A stretch of DNA of 64,000 bases, from NCBI RefSeq assembly GCF_024166365.1, contig NC_064838.1, positions 76,772,001-76,836,000 of the forward strand, read 5' to 3'. Source of the stretch: Elephas maximus indicus. Its lineage: Eukaryota > Chordata > Mammalia > Proboscidea > Elephantidae. The position numbers and the translations under genes are program-made. Below the pieces are notes generated by a model. It was not told the origin of the DNA and ran no database searches. It was given only the letters and a program-made list of their open reading frames with translations. Positions 12,795 to 22,608 of this stretch are shown piece after piece; within the stretch, counting starts at the first letter, position 1, and every line of letters starts with the position of its first letter.

Positions 12795-12940
12795 ATTCGG
12801 TCTTGCCATTCTCCCTTCCAAGGGTCATTCTGGTTGCATTTCTTCTAAGAGCATTTCCTCTTTTGGCAGTCTTTGCCAGCATCACAGTTCAAATGCATCA
12901 AATCTTCTGTCTTCCTTTTGTATTATCCAACTAAGACAAT
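12795..12940 (-). mobile_element. RTE LINE scrap R3, antisense
   Basis: About 140 bp antisense to the RTE C-terminal region (TTCTGGTTGCATTTCTTC, then TTTGGCAGTC). It lies directly after the solo LTR and before the L1 text resumes at about 12940. Both ends are truncated. Confidence 0.7.
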
Positions 12941-13277
12941 GGTGTAAGTTATGGATTGAAGTTTGTTTTTTGTTTTGCTTTTTGCATGTGGATATCCAAC
13001 TGATTCTGTACTATTTGTTAAAGGTACCACTCCTTCTCCACTGAATTGCATTTGTGTAGTTGCCAAACATCATTTTTCTATATGTTCTTGGAATTATTTC
13101 TAGGTTATAGGCCAGAAATTTTAGAATTACATTGACTACGTATACAAAAAGTCTGTTGGGATTATTATTGTGATTGCATGAAGTTTGTATGTTAATTAAA
13201 AAGAAATGACATCTTAACAGTATTGAATTTTCCAATTCATGAATGTCATGTATCTCTTCATTGATTTTGGTCTTCTT

Positions 13278-13332
13278 TAATGTTTTGTTGTTTTACGTGC
13301 ACAAATCCTGCACGTAAAACAACAAAACATTA
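13278..13332. repeat. Perfect 24-bp inverted repeat, 7-nt loop
   Basis: Arms 13278-13301 and 13309-13332 are exact reverse complements (core TTTTACGTGCA / TGCACGTAAAA), with loop CAAATCC. The same L1 position in copies 2, 3 and 4 (26350, 41285, 59890) lacks the right arm and reads on from CTGCACATTTTTGT-like text. The right arm is therefore a private change of copy 1. Confidence 0.9.
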
Positions 13333-13849
13333 TTTTGTCAGATTTATCTATAATGTCAAATATTTATGAGATTTTATTGGAAGTATATTTTAATATAAAT
13401 TTTTATTAATTTTGGTAATATATAAAAATAAAATTGAATTTTGTCTATTCAGGTTTCATGTTAAACATAGTTTGATTCTGAATGACTTTTTATGTAGATT
13501 TCACAGGATTTTATTCAGAAAAGATCATGTTGTGTGGTTGACTTTTATTTATTTATAGATGTACATTATTCCATTGTTTAAAACCTCCAGGACAATGCTG
13601 AATGGAAGCGGTGAGAGCTGACACATTTTCCTGATCCTAGGAAGATAATATTCCGTCTTCTACACTAAATACGATGTTAGCTGTGTTATGTTTCATAGAT
13701 GCTGTTTATGAAGGTGAGGAAGTTTCCTTTTGTTCCCAGTTTTCACAGTCTTTTTATAAAAAGTGAATGTTGAATTTTGGGATAATACTGTTTTCGTGTC
13801 TGTTGAGAAAAACATGAGCTTTTCCTTCTTAGTGTACTGATTTTGTGCT

Positions 13850-14156
13850 TATTTTGGAAGAAGTACAACCATAATGCTCCTTAGAAGCAAGGATTGCGAG
13901 ACTGTGTCTTACTTACTTACGACCCGTTGTCAGGAGAGATCAGCCCCTGGAGAAGGACATCATGCTTGGTAAGTACAGGGTCGTTGGGAAAAAGGAAGAC
14001 TCTTAATGAGATGGATTGACACAGTGGCTGCAACAATGGACTTGAGCATAACGACAAACTGTAAGGATGGCGCAGGACCAGGCAGTATTTCGTTCTGTGG
14101 TACATAGGGTCGCTATGAGTCAGAGCAGACTTGACAGCACCTAACAACAACAACGA
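13850..14156 (+). mobile_element. RTE LINE R4, 3' end only
   Basis: About 300 bp of the RTE 3' end, ending CACCTAACAACAACAAC. The flanks TTTTGTGCT (13841-13849) and TATTGTGCT (14157-14165) form a near-perfect target duplication. Paralogous sites at about 26905, 41810 and 60405 are empty, so it inserted after the modules separated. Confidence 0.9.
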
Positions 14157-14165
14157 TATTGTGCT

Positions 14166-14600
14166 AAAACCAGAAATACAGCCTTCCTAAAAATGATAGA
14201 ATTTCTATACAAAAGCCTATACTTACATACTTCAATGTTAAATACTGATTGCTTTTCCCTTAATATTGAGAGTAAAGCAAAGATGTCCACTCCCATAATT
14301 TTTATTCCACATTTTCCTCTCAATCTCAGCTGCTGCATTTAAACAAGAAAAATGTAGCCATGATGCAAGGAGGGTAAGCATTAAAACTGTTTCTATTCAC
14401 AGGTATCAGGAAACTTGCCTAAAATCTAAGGGTATCTAAAAAATACTAGAATTTTAAAGTTTAAAATCCATTATATTTGTGTATATTCCTGCAATATAAT
14501 TGGTTATGGAAATAAAAAATATAAATTTTACAATAATAAGAAAATAAAATGAAATGATTAGTAATAAAGAAAATAAACAACCTGACTGATGTTTTACAAA
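14166..14600 (+). repeat. Old L1 RT fragment, sense (module copy 1)
   Basis: Sense-strand L1 ORF2 RT text: a segment like AAAGCAAAGATGTCCACTCCC (14273, the polymerase RQGCPLSP region) followed by text from after the FADD region. It overlaps the part of L1 also present antisense at 11905-13840, so the two form a diverged inverted pair. Paralogues: 26925-27340, 41820-42210, 60420-60835. Confidence 0.7.
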
Positions 14601-14673
14601 TGATTTTTTTCATTGCACTTTTGTGTAACTTACAGTGTATAAAATCAGTATGCATTCAGTGTGGTTCATTTAT

Positions 14674-14940
14674 TTATTTATTTCTTTTAAATGTGAATGG
14701 GCTAAAGCTAATGACACAAATGTCCCTAGAGCTTAAAAAAAATAATCCACAGCAAGAAATCACATGGGACAGTGTTTCATCTAATTGTTCAAATTGTGGC
14801 CTCCGAGGCAGTGCTTCCATGATATTCTCTTTGGCCCACATCCCAGTGGCCATGCTGACACATATCTGACACAGTTTGGTGCCAGAAATTAGCTGCTTGA
14901 AGTGCTTTTCACTCTCTGCTAACACTGGATTTTCCCAATA
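14674..14940 (-). other. Conserved antisense open block, unknown origin
   Basis: The block reading ATCCACAGCAAGAAATCACA to GCTAACACTGGATTTTCCC recurs at 27430-27625 (truncated), 42290-42545 and 60920-61150. On the - strand it is open for 83 codons here (including QLISGTKLCQICVSMATGMW and ENIMEALPRRPQFEQL) and 112 codons at 42278-42616. I do not recognise the protein. It could be an old processed-gene or transposon scrap carried by the duplication. No function is claimed. Confidence 0.4.
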
Positions 14941-15029
14941 GGTTGGAGAAACGTTGTTTATATGAAATATTAAATGAAATGTTTACATACTATGGACTCT
15001 TTCTTTTTAGGTTTGTTTCTATTTAAATA

Positions 15030-15117
15030 GAATACTAATCAGGCAAATTCTCAGAGTTCATCCATCTTAGCAAAGGAATCTTCAGTCAATGAATCACCTA
15101 AGTGCTTCAGTATTTAG
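15030..15117 (+). other. Candidate 5' untranslated exon of OR gene 1
   Basis: The block ends TATTTAG|GTGAGT at 15117/15118, a near-consensus splice donor. The sister modules keep it: CTTAG|GTGAGT at 42748 and CTCAG|GTAAGT at 61358. OR genes usually have one or more short non-coding exons a few kb upstream of a single coding exon, and the spacing here (about 3 kb to 18138) fits. The 5' limit is a guess and no promoter was identified. Confidence 0.4.
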
Positions 15118-15296
15118 GTGAGTTTATTCAATACTTGTTTTATTTCACTTAAGATGTAAAATATTTAGTTATGATAATCATTGCAAGAAATGAAAACATG
15201 TCTATTAAAATTTAGTCAGTTTGGCTTGGAGAAGCCTCAAGGTGTTATGCCATTACACATTCTTACTTTCAAATGATTTCCTTGCTTTCTCATCAG

Positions 15297-15343
15297 GTGC
15301 CCAGCAATGAAAGAGGCACTTAGTTAATAGAGAATAATCAAAT
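15297..15343 (+). other. Candidate mini-exon ending in AT
   Basis: It is preceded by TTGCTTTCTCATCAG, a good acceptor-like tract, and followed by GTGAGT. The same pair occurs at 42988-43031 and 61598-61644. All three copies end CAAAT before GTGAGY. If joined to the acceptor at 18137 the junction would read AT|G, giving a start codon in frame with the OR. Speculative. Confidence 0.25.
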
Positions 15344-15823
15344 GTGAGTTTTGTTCTAAAAGTTTGCACAATGCCTGAGAAAGAAGGTAACAATAACCAA
15401 CAAATTTACAAATTATAGGATACAATACATATTACTTGTGATCTAAAAAAAAAAACCTTAAAATATGTAAGTATAGAGATGATAAGACAAAATACATAAT
15501 ATCTATAGTAGTAGAGGGAAAAATAAAACATTACAGGAGAGAACAAAATGGGAAAATATACTTTATGCAAATAGTGTGCTGCTTAACAGAGTCCTATAAA
15601 TTCAGCATGATAAGACAAGAAGAAGTTAGTAGTAATGATACACAGACCTCAGGCAGTTTTGGAAAAGCCAACCTGGCCACATGCATTAACTATATAAAAG
15701 TATTTGGATCTTAAAAGACATTCACTGTCAGGATAAAGTGATCATGGAAAATTATTTTGGTATGTTGCATAAAATTATTAAAAATAATTCTAAAAATAAA
15801 ATTGAGAGACTTTGTTGAAAAAA

Positions 15824-15990
15824 AGGAAAAAAAAACCTGTTGTCGTCGAGTGGATTCTGACTCATAGTGATGCTAATAGGACAGAGTAGAACTGCCCCAT
15901 AGAGTTTCCAAGGAACACCTGGTAGACTCGAACTGCCAGCTTTTTGATTAGCAGCCATAGCACTTAGCCACCACACCACCAGATTTTCCT
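15824..15990 (-). mobile_element. Afrotherian SINE, private to module 1
   Basis: Antisense SINE. TTTGTTGAAAA (15811-15821) and TGGTTGAAAA (15991-16000) are the target duplication. The sister sites near 43470 and 62115 are empty and read straight through. Confidence 0.9.
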
Positions 15991-16739
15991 TGGTTGAAAA
16001 TATGTGGCCAAAATCTAGCTGAGTAGTGCCTTATATAGAATGGTAGTAAAGGAATTGTTGCTGAATTAGACCTTGAGAGATATTTTTCCTGCATGCCCAA
16101 ACCTGATAAAACTAGAGAGAGATACAAAGTGATGGGAATTCAGAAAGGATAATGGGAAAAATGAAATTATATACTTAGGTTAAAGCCACTGTCACTGGGT
16201 ATCTTAAGTTAGGAGTGACTAAATAAAACCCAGCTGTATTTCTGTCAGGCATGTTCAGATCGTAGAGAAGCCAGTGCCTAAGTGAAAATAATCAAACTGC
16301 CAGTAAATGCTTCCATATCCTAATCATCACAATCAACACCATCATGAGAATGATTCCAATGAGGAAAAAAGTGACAGTAGTCCTCAATATCATGGGTTTA
16401 TTTAAATAACTCCACCTTCATGGACAATGTTACACCTGGTGATTATTTTGCGAATGACCAATCTTCAACCTATGAAAGACATAAAGGAAGCACTTCTATT
16501 ATACTCCTTACTTGGTAACTGATATTTATTTCCAGAGAATATGATTCAATAGTATCAGTGGATGGGAAGAGATAGGAGATGTGTGAGAATAGAGGAGGGG
16601 CAGATTCATACGCAGATCAGCAAAGAGTGATGAGAGAAGTCTTATGAATCTCTTGGCATCAGTAAATAACTAAGCAATAAATATAAGGATATAATACGTT
16701 TAATTCTTATTACTCCAATGCAACAGGAAAGAGCCTGGG

Positions 16740-16912
16740 AGTACCAAGGGGATGATGGGCTTGCGGGTTATGCTGCCAGGTTCAGAAAGAGTTCAAGTTT
16801 CCCTTCTGTTCTTGTCATAGTGTTACCGAGTGCAGGGCTTCTCTGAGAATACAGGGAGTCCCTTGCCTTCTCTGCTCTATATCGTCCTGCAGGGTTTTCT
16901 CATACTCTTCAG
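16740..16912 (+). other. Conserved GC-richer block, candidate exon
   Basis: The block GTTATGCTGCCAGGTTCAGA to CATACTCTTCAG|GTATGT is more GC-rich than its surroundings. It recurs at 45245-45466 and 63765-63969, always followed by GTATG. In the two sister copies a + strand frame stays open (VQVFL...SENTG...TSALEWPAGISH); here that frame is broken. It could be a second 5' exon about 1.2 kb from the coding exon, or an old repeat. Confidence 0.35.
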
Positions 16913-17066
16913 GTATGTCCCAACTCCATATGAGTAGACATTTGGCACTCATTTAGAAAGAAAACCAGTAAGTAGGCATTGTGAACTACAAAGGAAATAT
17001 AAAATGGCCCTAGCCAACTGTACTTGATACTGAAAACCAACTTTTCATTTCTGAAGTTCTATCCCA

Positions 17067-17208
17067 ATACCCATTCCATCAAGTCAATTCTGACTCATAG
17101 CGACCCTATAGGACAGAGTAGAGTTTCCAAGGAGCGGCTGGTAGATTCGAACTGCCAACATTTTGGTTAACAGCTGCGACGCTTAACCACTATGCCACCA
17201 GGGTTTCC
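17067..17208 (-). mobile_element. Afrotherian SINE with 9-bp TSD
   Basis: Antisense SINE with about 20 bp missing from its middle. TCTATCCCA flanks it exactly at 17058-17066 and 17209-17217. It lies about 0.9 kb 5' of the gene 1 coding exon. Confidence 0.9.
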
Positions 17209-18137
17209 TCTATCCCAGTGGCATCAAAGATATCATGGTATGTATTTGAGTTTGGTCTCTAGCCTGATATTTGTTCTTTGCATAGCGTAAAACTTGATTC
17301 GAGATAACAATACTCATTTGTGCTGCAGGATAGCATTTAAGAGCAGTGTCCAGTACTTTCACAGTTTTAACTGTTTGTCACTTGCCCATCTTTCCCAAAT
17401 GCCACATTGGAAAGGAAGAGATTTATATGAACTATTGCTTCAACTATTTTTATCAAAGATGACACAATATGTATTTGATGGTGAGTGCCTGCCAAAGAAT
17501 GATATGATATGCATTGAAGAATAACATTTATAAATGTATTTTGTGATGAGTGAAAAATTTCAGTAGACTTCTATTCCAGAGTGATAGAATATGTTGAGAT
17601 TATTGGATTAGTAGGATAATGAAGATTCAGAAAAGGAACATAGCCCAACCAACAAAATTTTGCCTTGATAATTTTCGTGTTGTTAAAATTAAAAAAAAAA
17701 AATTCAGTTCTAAGTTAATTGCTGATAGCTAAAAAGGAGGGACCAGAAGAGCCTATAGAAATTCTTAAGCTGTAGTTTTCTATAAAACAATTTTTGTCAA
17801 GAAATTCAGATTCATGCTAAGAGACAAAGTGGTTTTTCCTATGAAGCCAGCTGCCTTTGATAATGATCTTGATTGTAATATAGTCGAGTCTACTCTCTTT
17901 GTTATTCCTCTTCCAAATTTGTTCTTTAATATCCCTCTTGCACAAAATTAATATTCACTGTGTAATGTGATATTAGTAAGTTCTAACTGTTCCAATAAAG
18001 TAACAGTGGCAAACATGTAATTTCCCACAAAATCTACATAGACACTCAATAAGCCTTTTTTTCTTGTTGTTAATTTATACTGCCTAATTTAATTATTTCC
18101 TTTCTCAAGATAATCAGATTTCTTATTTTCTCAACAG

Positions 18138-19076
18138 GAAACAAGAAAATCGGAGTGCTGGAGCCATGTTCATCCTCTTGGGCTTCTCAGAATACCCAGA
18201 CCTCCAGGTGCCCCTCTTCATGGTCTTCCTGACCATCTACATGGTCACCATTGTTGGGAATCTGGGCATGATCTTAATCATCAGGATCAACCCCAAACTC
18301 CACACCCCCATGTACTTTTTCCTCAGCCACTTGTCCTTTGTTGATTTCTGTTACTCTTCAGTAGTTACACCCAAACTGTTAGAAAACCTGGTTGTGGAAG
18401 ACAGAACCATCTCCTTCACAGGGTGCATCACACAGTTCTTCTTGGCTTGTATATTTGTGGTGACAGAGACATTCATGTTGGCCGTGATGGCTTATGATCG
18501 ATTTGTGGCAGTTTGTAACCCCTTGCTCTATACGGTTACAATGTCCCTGAAGCTTTGTTTCTTGTTGGTGGCTGCCTCCTACTCTTGGAGCATAGTCTGT
18601 TCCTTGACATTCACCTATTTTCTGTTAACATTATCCTTTTGTGGGACTAACTTCATAAACAACTTTGTGAGCATGCTGCCATTGTTGCTGTGTCCTGCTC
18701 TGACCCCTACATTAGTCAGAAGGTCATTTTAGTGTCAGCCACATTCAATGAAATAAGCAGCCTTATTATCATTCTTACTTCCTATGTTTTCATATTCATC
18801 ACTATCATGAAGATGCCTTCAACTGGGAGGCGACACAAAGCCATCTCCACCTGTGCCTCCCACCTAACTGCCATTTCTATCTTCCACAGAACCATCCTTT
18901 TTCTCTACTGTGTGTCTAACTCCAAGGGCTCATGGCTCATGGTCAAGGTGGCCTCTGTGTTTTACACAGTGGTCATCTCCATGCTGAACCCCCTGATCTA
19001 CAGCCTCAGGAACAAAGATGTGAAGGAGGCAGCTAGGAAGATAGTGAATACCAAGTTACCCTGTCACAAACTGTAA
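18138..19076 (+). pseudogene. OR5D13: OR5D13-like olfactory receptor pseudogene (gene 1)
   Basis: A class II olfactory receptor, a seven-helix odorant GPCR of the sensory cilium membrane. [51 protein letters not shown] and [12 protein letters not shown] are close to what I remember of OR5D13. A 4-bp loss near 18665, judged against gene 3 ([11 protein letters not shown]), shifts the frame and removes the conserved FFCE cysteine segment. The second half reads on in another frame to [18 protein letters not shown] has become ISMLNP and HGT has become HRT. There is no ATG at the normal start: the frame runs through CAACAG|GAAACAAG, an acceptor-like site, and the first ATG (18166) lies after the ENRS glycosylation site. 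It is probably not functional. Gene 3 is its closest relative here. Confidence 0.9.
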
Positions 19077-20869
19077 AGTTGGTAAAGATTTATTTATTCC
19101 TTTTCCAGATAATCGTGAAGAATTGTTTAAGTGTTCTAGGTGATGTGTTGTTTCAGAATCGTTATTAAATTAGCAAAGCAATGTCTAATGTAACTCCCCA
19201 TTTGATCAATCATCCGATAGTAATGTTCTTTAAAGCTTAGTAAATTAGTTGAAAAATGATAAGTAGCACAGTATTTAGAGTGCAGTTTATTTAAATTAAG
19301 GCTCTTGAATTAAAGTTTTCAATTGAAGATTTCTGAGTTTGTACACATGACCATGTAGTTGCCCATGTAAATGAAGTCATTCTGAGAATGGGTTTGTAGA
19401 GATGTTCTGAAAATGTATAGCTTAGCAGGCCAGAGGATACATCATAGTGCAATATAGCCAACAGAGTAAACAAAGATCTGCTCAACACTCAAGCATGAAA
19501 TATACTCAAAAGCATGAATTTCTTTTTACCTTTTAAAGTGTGCATAGGACATACTTCTATCAGAATATGGGTAGGATAAATTTATTTGGTAATGTAAATT
19601 TTATTTCATTTCTGTATACTAAGACAATAAAAAAATATCACTGGCTAATATTTGGGGTCATCCGATCTGGCCTGAACTTGGCTGATGAACTCACCTGAGG
19701 GCAATAGGTATGTACATTGATTGGGCAGCTCTGTTTCATGTATCTGTGATCCTTCTTGGACGACCTGGGTAGCTAGAGTATGTTCTTCCAATGTCAGTGA
19801 CTGAGTCACAAAAGGAAACATGCATTAACAAAAGCTTCCCAAGCAACTGTTTTTGTTATATTTTATAATGCAATGTCAATCACAGAGCTGAGACCAAAGT
19901 CAAGGGCTGAAGAAGTATATCTGTCTCTTGTAGAACTTAAGAGTTACAAGGCAAGGAGCATAGATACAGAAAGGAATGAATAATTGGATCAAATATTTCA
20001 ATCTACATAAGTTTATGCTAAATATTACCTAATAGAAAATATTCTTCCCTGGTATTTCAGACAAATGTAACATAATTATAATTGGTTTGACAGAAGTTTT
20101 TATAAATTAATGAATTATATGATTCACTTAATGAAATGTCTGTCTGACACTGCTTATCATGATTGACGATAGATGATATCTTGGTAAATTTACAGGTGTC
20201 ATGATCCTAATCTAACTGCCAACTGTGAAATATTACTTGTCTAGTCTAAAGCATTAGCATTTTATATCTATGTAAAAAAATTACATTTTACCTCACTATA
20301 AAGAGCCATTAGTGATTTCTGTATTCTATTCTGATTACTTAGTAATATATAATACTGTTTTCAACATATTATGGTATATTTTTAAGTATATCATTATGTT
20401 CTTTATTTAACTTTTAATTGTCACCATATGTCATGCACAACCAAATGGTCCAAGGAAGTACTTTAATACTTTGTCTAATATTAGTTTAGGCATCACAGCT
20501 CTCTCTTGATTACAATTTACATGGAATATCTTTTTCCATCCTTTAATATTCAATCTATTTGGATCTTTGGATTTAAAGTAAGTCTCTGGAAGGTAGTATA
20601 TAGTTGGATCATTTTTTTTCCAAGCTTCTAATCTTTTTGTGTTTATTAATTTTTTCTACTGTCTCATTTTATTTCATCTTAATTTTATTTTCTGTATATT
20701 TTTAAAATTATTTTATTAGTGATTACCTTCGCTATTACAGTTTAGATCCTAAATTTACAGTAATATAATTTAAATTGATGCTAATCTAGCTTTAAGAGCA
20801 TAAAAATTTAAAGTTAAGCTATCACTTATATAGAAATATCAAATGTAAACAAAATAAACTAGTTGTGAA

Positions 20870-21660
20870 ACTAACAACAGCTACAGAATAAAATTACCAA
20901 ACCTTGTCAAGACCTTAGAGTGGAAACTTTAAAACATTCCTGAGAAAAATTTAAGAGGGAATAAATGGATAGCTAAGTTTTTATAACACATACACTGATC
21001 AAAATTCACTATTAAGATGTAAATTTTCCCCAAATTACTGATTTAATACAACCCCAATCAATATCAAAATTTATTTGAAACAATTGACATACTGGTACTA
21101 AATATGTATGGAAATAGAAAAATATCTAAAACATCCAAAGCTATTTTAAAAAAGAACATGGTCGAAGGGCTGGAGGATTTACACAAAGCAACAGTAAACA
21201 GGGCAGTGTGGTCTTAGCAAAAAACAGATAAAGTGTAACTAAAATAAAGTTCAGATATAAAAAAATATTTAACTGGTTTTTAAAATGTGCCATGAAAAAT
21301 AGGGCAACTGAATGGGAGAAAATAATATTATCCTTTACTTCAGTCCATAAAAAATAATTTTAAATGCTTTAAATACTTCAGCAAACATCTCCAGCTACTA
21401 GAAGAAGGCAAACAAGATGTCTTTGTGATAAGTGGTAAATATGACTTCATGAAAAATCAAAACATCCCATCACCAAAAGATATCATTAAGAACATGAATA
21501 GGCAGTCCTCAGATTAGGAGTAAGTGGAAAATACTGGGAGTAAATATTCACAATATATATGGCTGTTAATTGCTCACGGTATATAAAGAACCCTCTCAAA
21601 TTATTAATAACAAGACAATCAACCAAATTAAAATGGACTAATGTATGGTAATTCCATAAG
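20870..21660 (+). repeat. Old L1 ORF2 3' part, sense, uninterrupted
   Basis: Paralogue of the split L1 at 1590-4990. It gives the uninterrupted text across the R1 insertion point (GGATTTACACAAAGCAACAG, then TAAACAGGG). Confidence 0.55.
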
Positions 21661-21668
21661 AACTATAT

Positions 21669-21744
21669 AACCCAGTGCTGTCAAGTCGATTCCGACTCAT
21701 AGCAATCCTATAGGGCAGAGTAGAACTGCCCCGTAGAGTTTCTA
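21669..21744 (-). mobile_element. SINE tail fragment
   Basis: About 75 bp, antisense, covering only the SINE 3' half (CAAGTCGATTCCGACTCATA to CCCCGTAGAGTTTCTAG). The 5' half with the Pol III boxes is missing. The paralogous X0 site near 4862 is empty. Confidence 0.8.
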
Positions 21745-21989
21745 GGTAGAGAATAATCTCACAAAAATGTGTCCACATCATATGTCTTAATGGAAAAGAA
21801 AATGAAACATCATCTACCCTCAAGAGAATTGCTAAAATTGCTTAGGTGGCACTGAGCGTCAGTTAAAGGTGATGGAAAATTTTGGCATTGGGTAGTGGTG
21901 ATGGTTGTCCTACATGATGAATGTAATTAATATCACTGAATTTTACATGTAAAACATGTTGAAATGCCAAATATATATATATGTACATT

Positions 21990-22430
21990 GTTTTTAGGTG
22001 CCTCCAATAGGTTCTGACTCATAGAGACCCTAAGCACAACAGAACAAAACACTGCCAGGTCCTGTGTCATCCTCACAATCACTGTAATGCTAGAGGCCAT
22101 TGTTGCAGCCACTGTGTCAACCCATCTCGTTGAGGGTCTTCCTCTTTTTCGCTGACCCTGTACTTTACCAAGCATGATGTCTTTCTCTAGGGACTGATCT
22201 GATCCCTCCTGATAATATGTCCAAATAATATGAGAGGTAGTCTTGCCATTTTTACTTCTAAACAGCATTCTGGTTTTACTTCTTCCGAGACAGATTTGTT
22301 AACTCTTTTGGCAGTTCATGTTTTTGTTTCTGTTATGTTGAGGTGTAATTCTTACTGAAGGCTGTGGTATTTGATGTTCATCAGGAAGTGCTTCAAGTCT
22401 TCTTCACTTTCGGCAAGCAGGGTTGTGTCA
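21990..22430 (-). mobile_element. RTE LINE R5, antisense, internally deleted
   Basis: It opens with the RTE 3' end read backwards (TTTTTAGGTGCCTCCAATAG) and ends at GGCAAGCAGGGTTGTGTCAT. Text jumps near 22320 from the TTTGGCAGTTCATG region to the TTATGTTGAGGTGTAATTC region, a loss of a few hundred bp against other copies. It is absent from X0 near 5100. A TA-rich run follows. Confidence 0.8.
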
Positions 22431-22456
22431 TATATATATGTATATATATATATACA
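22431..22456. repeat. AT/GT microsatellite
   Basis: An alternating TA run with one GT step, directly next to the truncated 5' end of RTE R5. Confidence 0.8.
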
Positions 22457-22608
22457 ACAAAAATGCAGATTTTTTCATTTTAAAGGAAAAGTTTACCTCT
22501 TCCAATATTATCTACCCCTCCAGACTTCATGTTATTTCATATCTCTCTTTTAGGTACTTTATTACACACAGCTGAATTTGTTCTTTGTGACTTTTATTTC
22601 TATCAGGC

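Larger units (their letters stand above)
11905..13840 (-). repeat. Old L1 ORF2 fragment, antisense (module copy 1)
   Basis: Read antisense, it runs from the ORF2 C-terminal part (GATGAAGTCCAATTTATCAA at 12099) back through the RT domain (CAATGCTGAATGGAAG at 13593). It is paralogous to 25690-26905, 40510-41800 and 59115-60400. A solo LTR and an RTE scrap (12267-12940) interrupt it. No open frame survives. Its presence in four copies shows it predates the OR tandem duplication. Confidence 0.8.
19290..22608 (+). repeat. OR downstream flank, duplicated copy X1
   Basis: Paralogue of 1-5340. It carries the empty site of RTE R1 (near 21185) and of the RTE found in Z1/Z2 (near 20085, AATTATAATTGG|TTTGAC). 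It has its own SINE scrap (21669) and antisense RTE (21990). No gene is seen. Confidence 0.75.
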
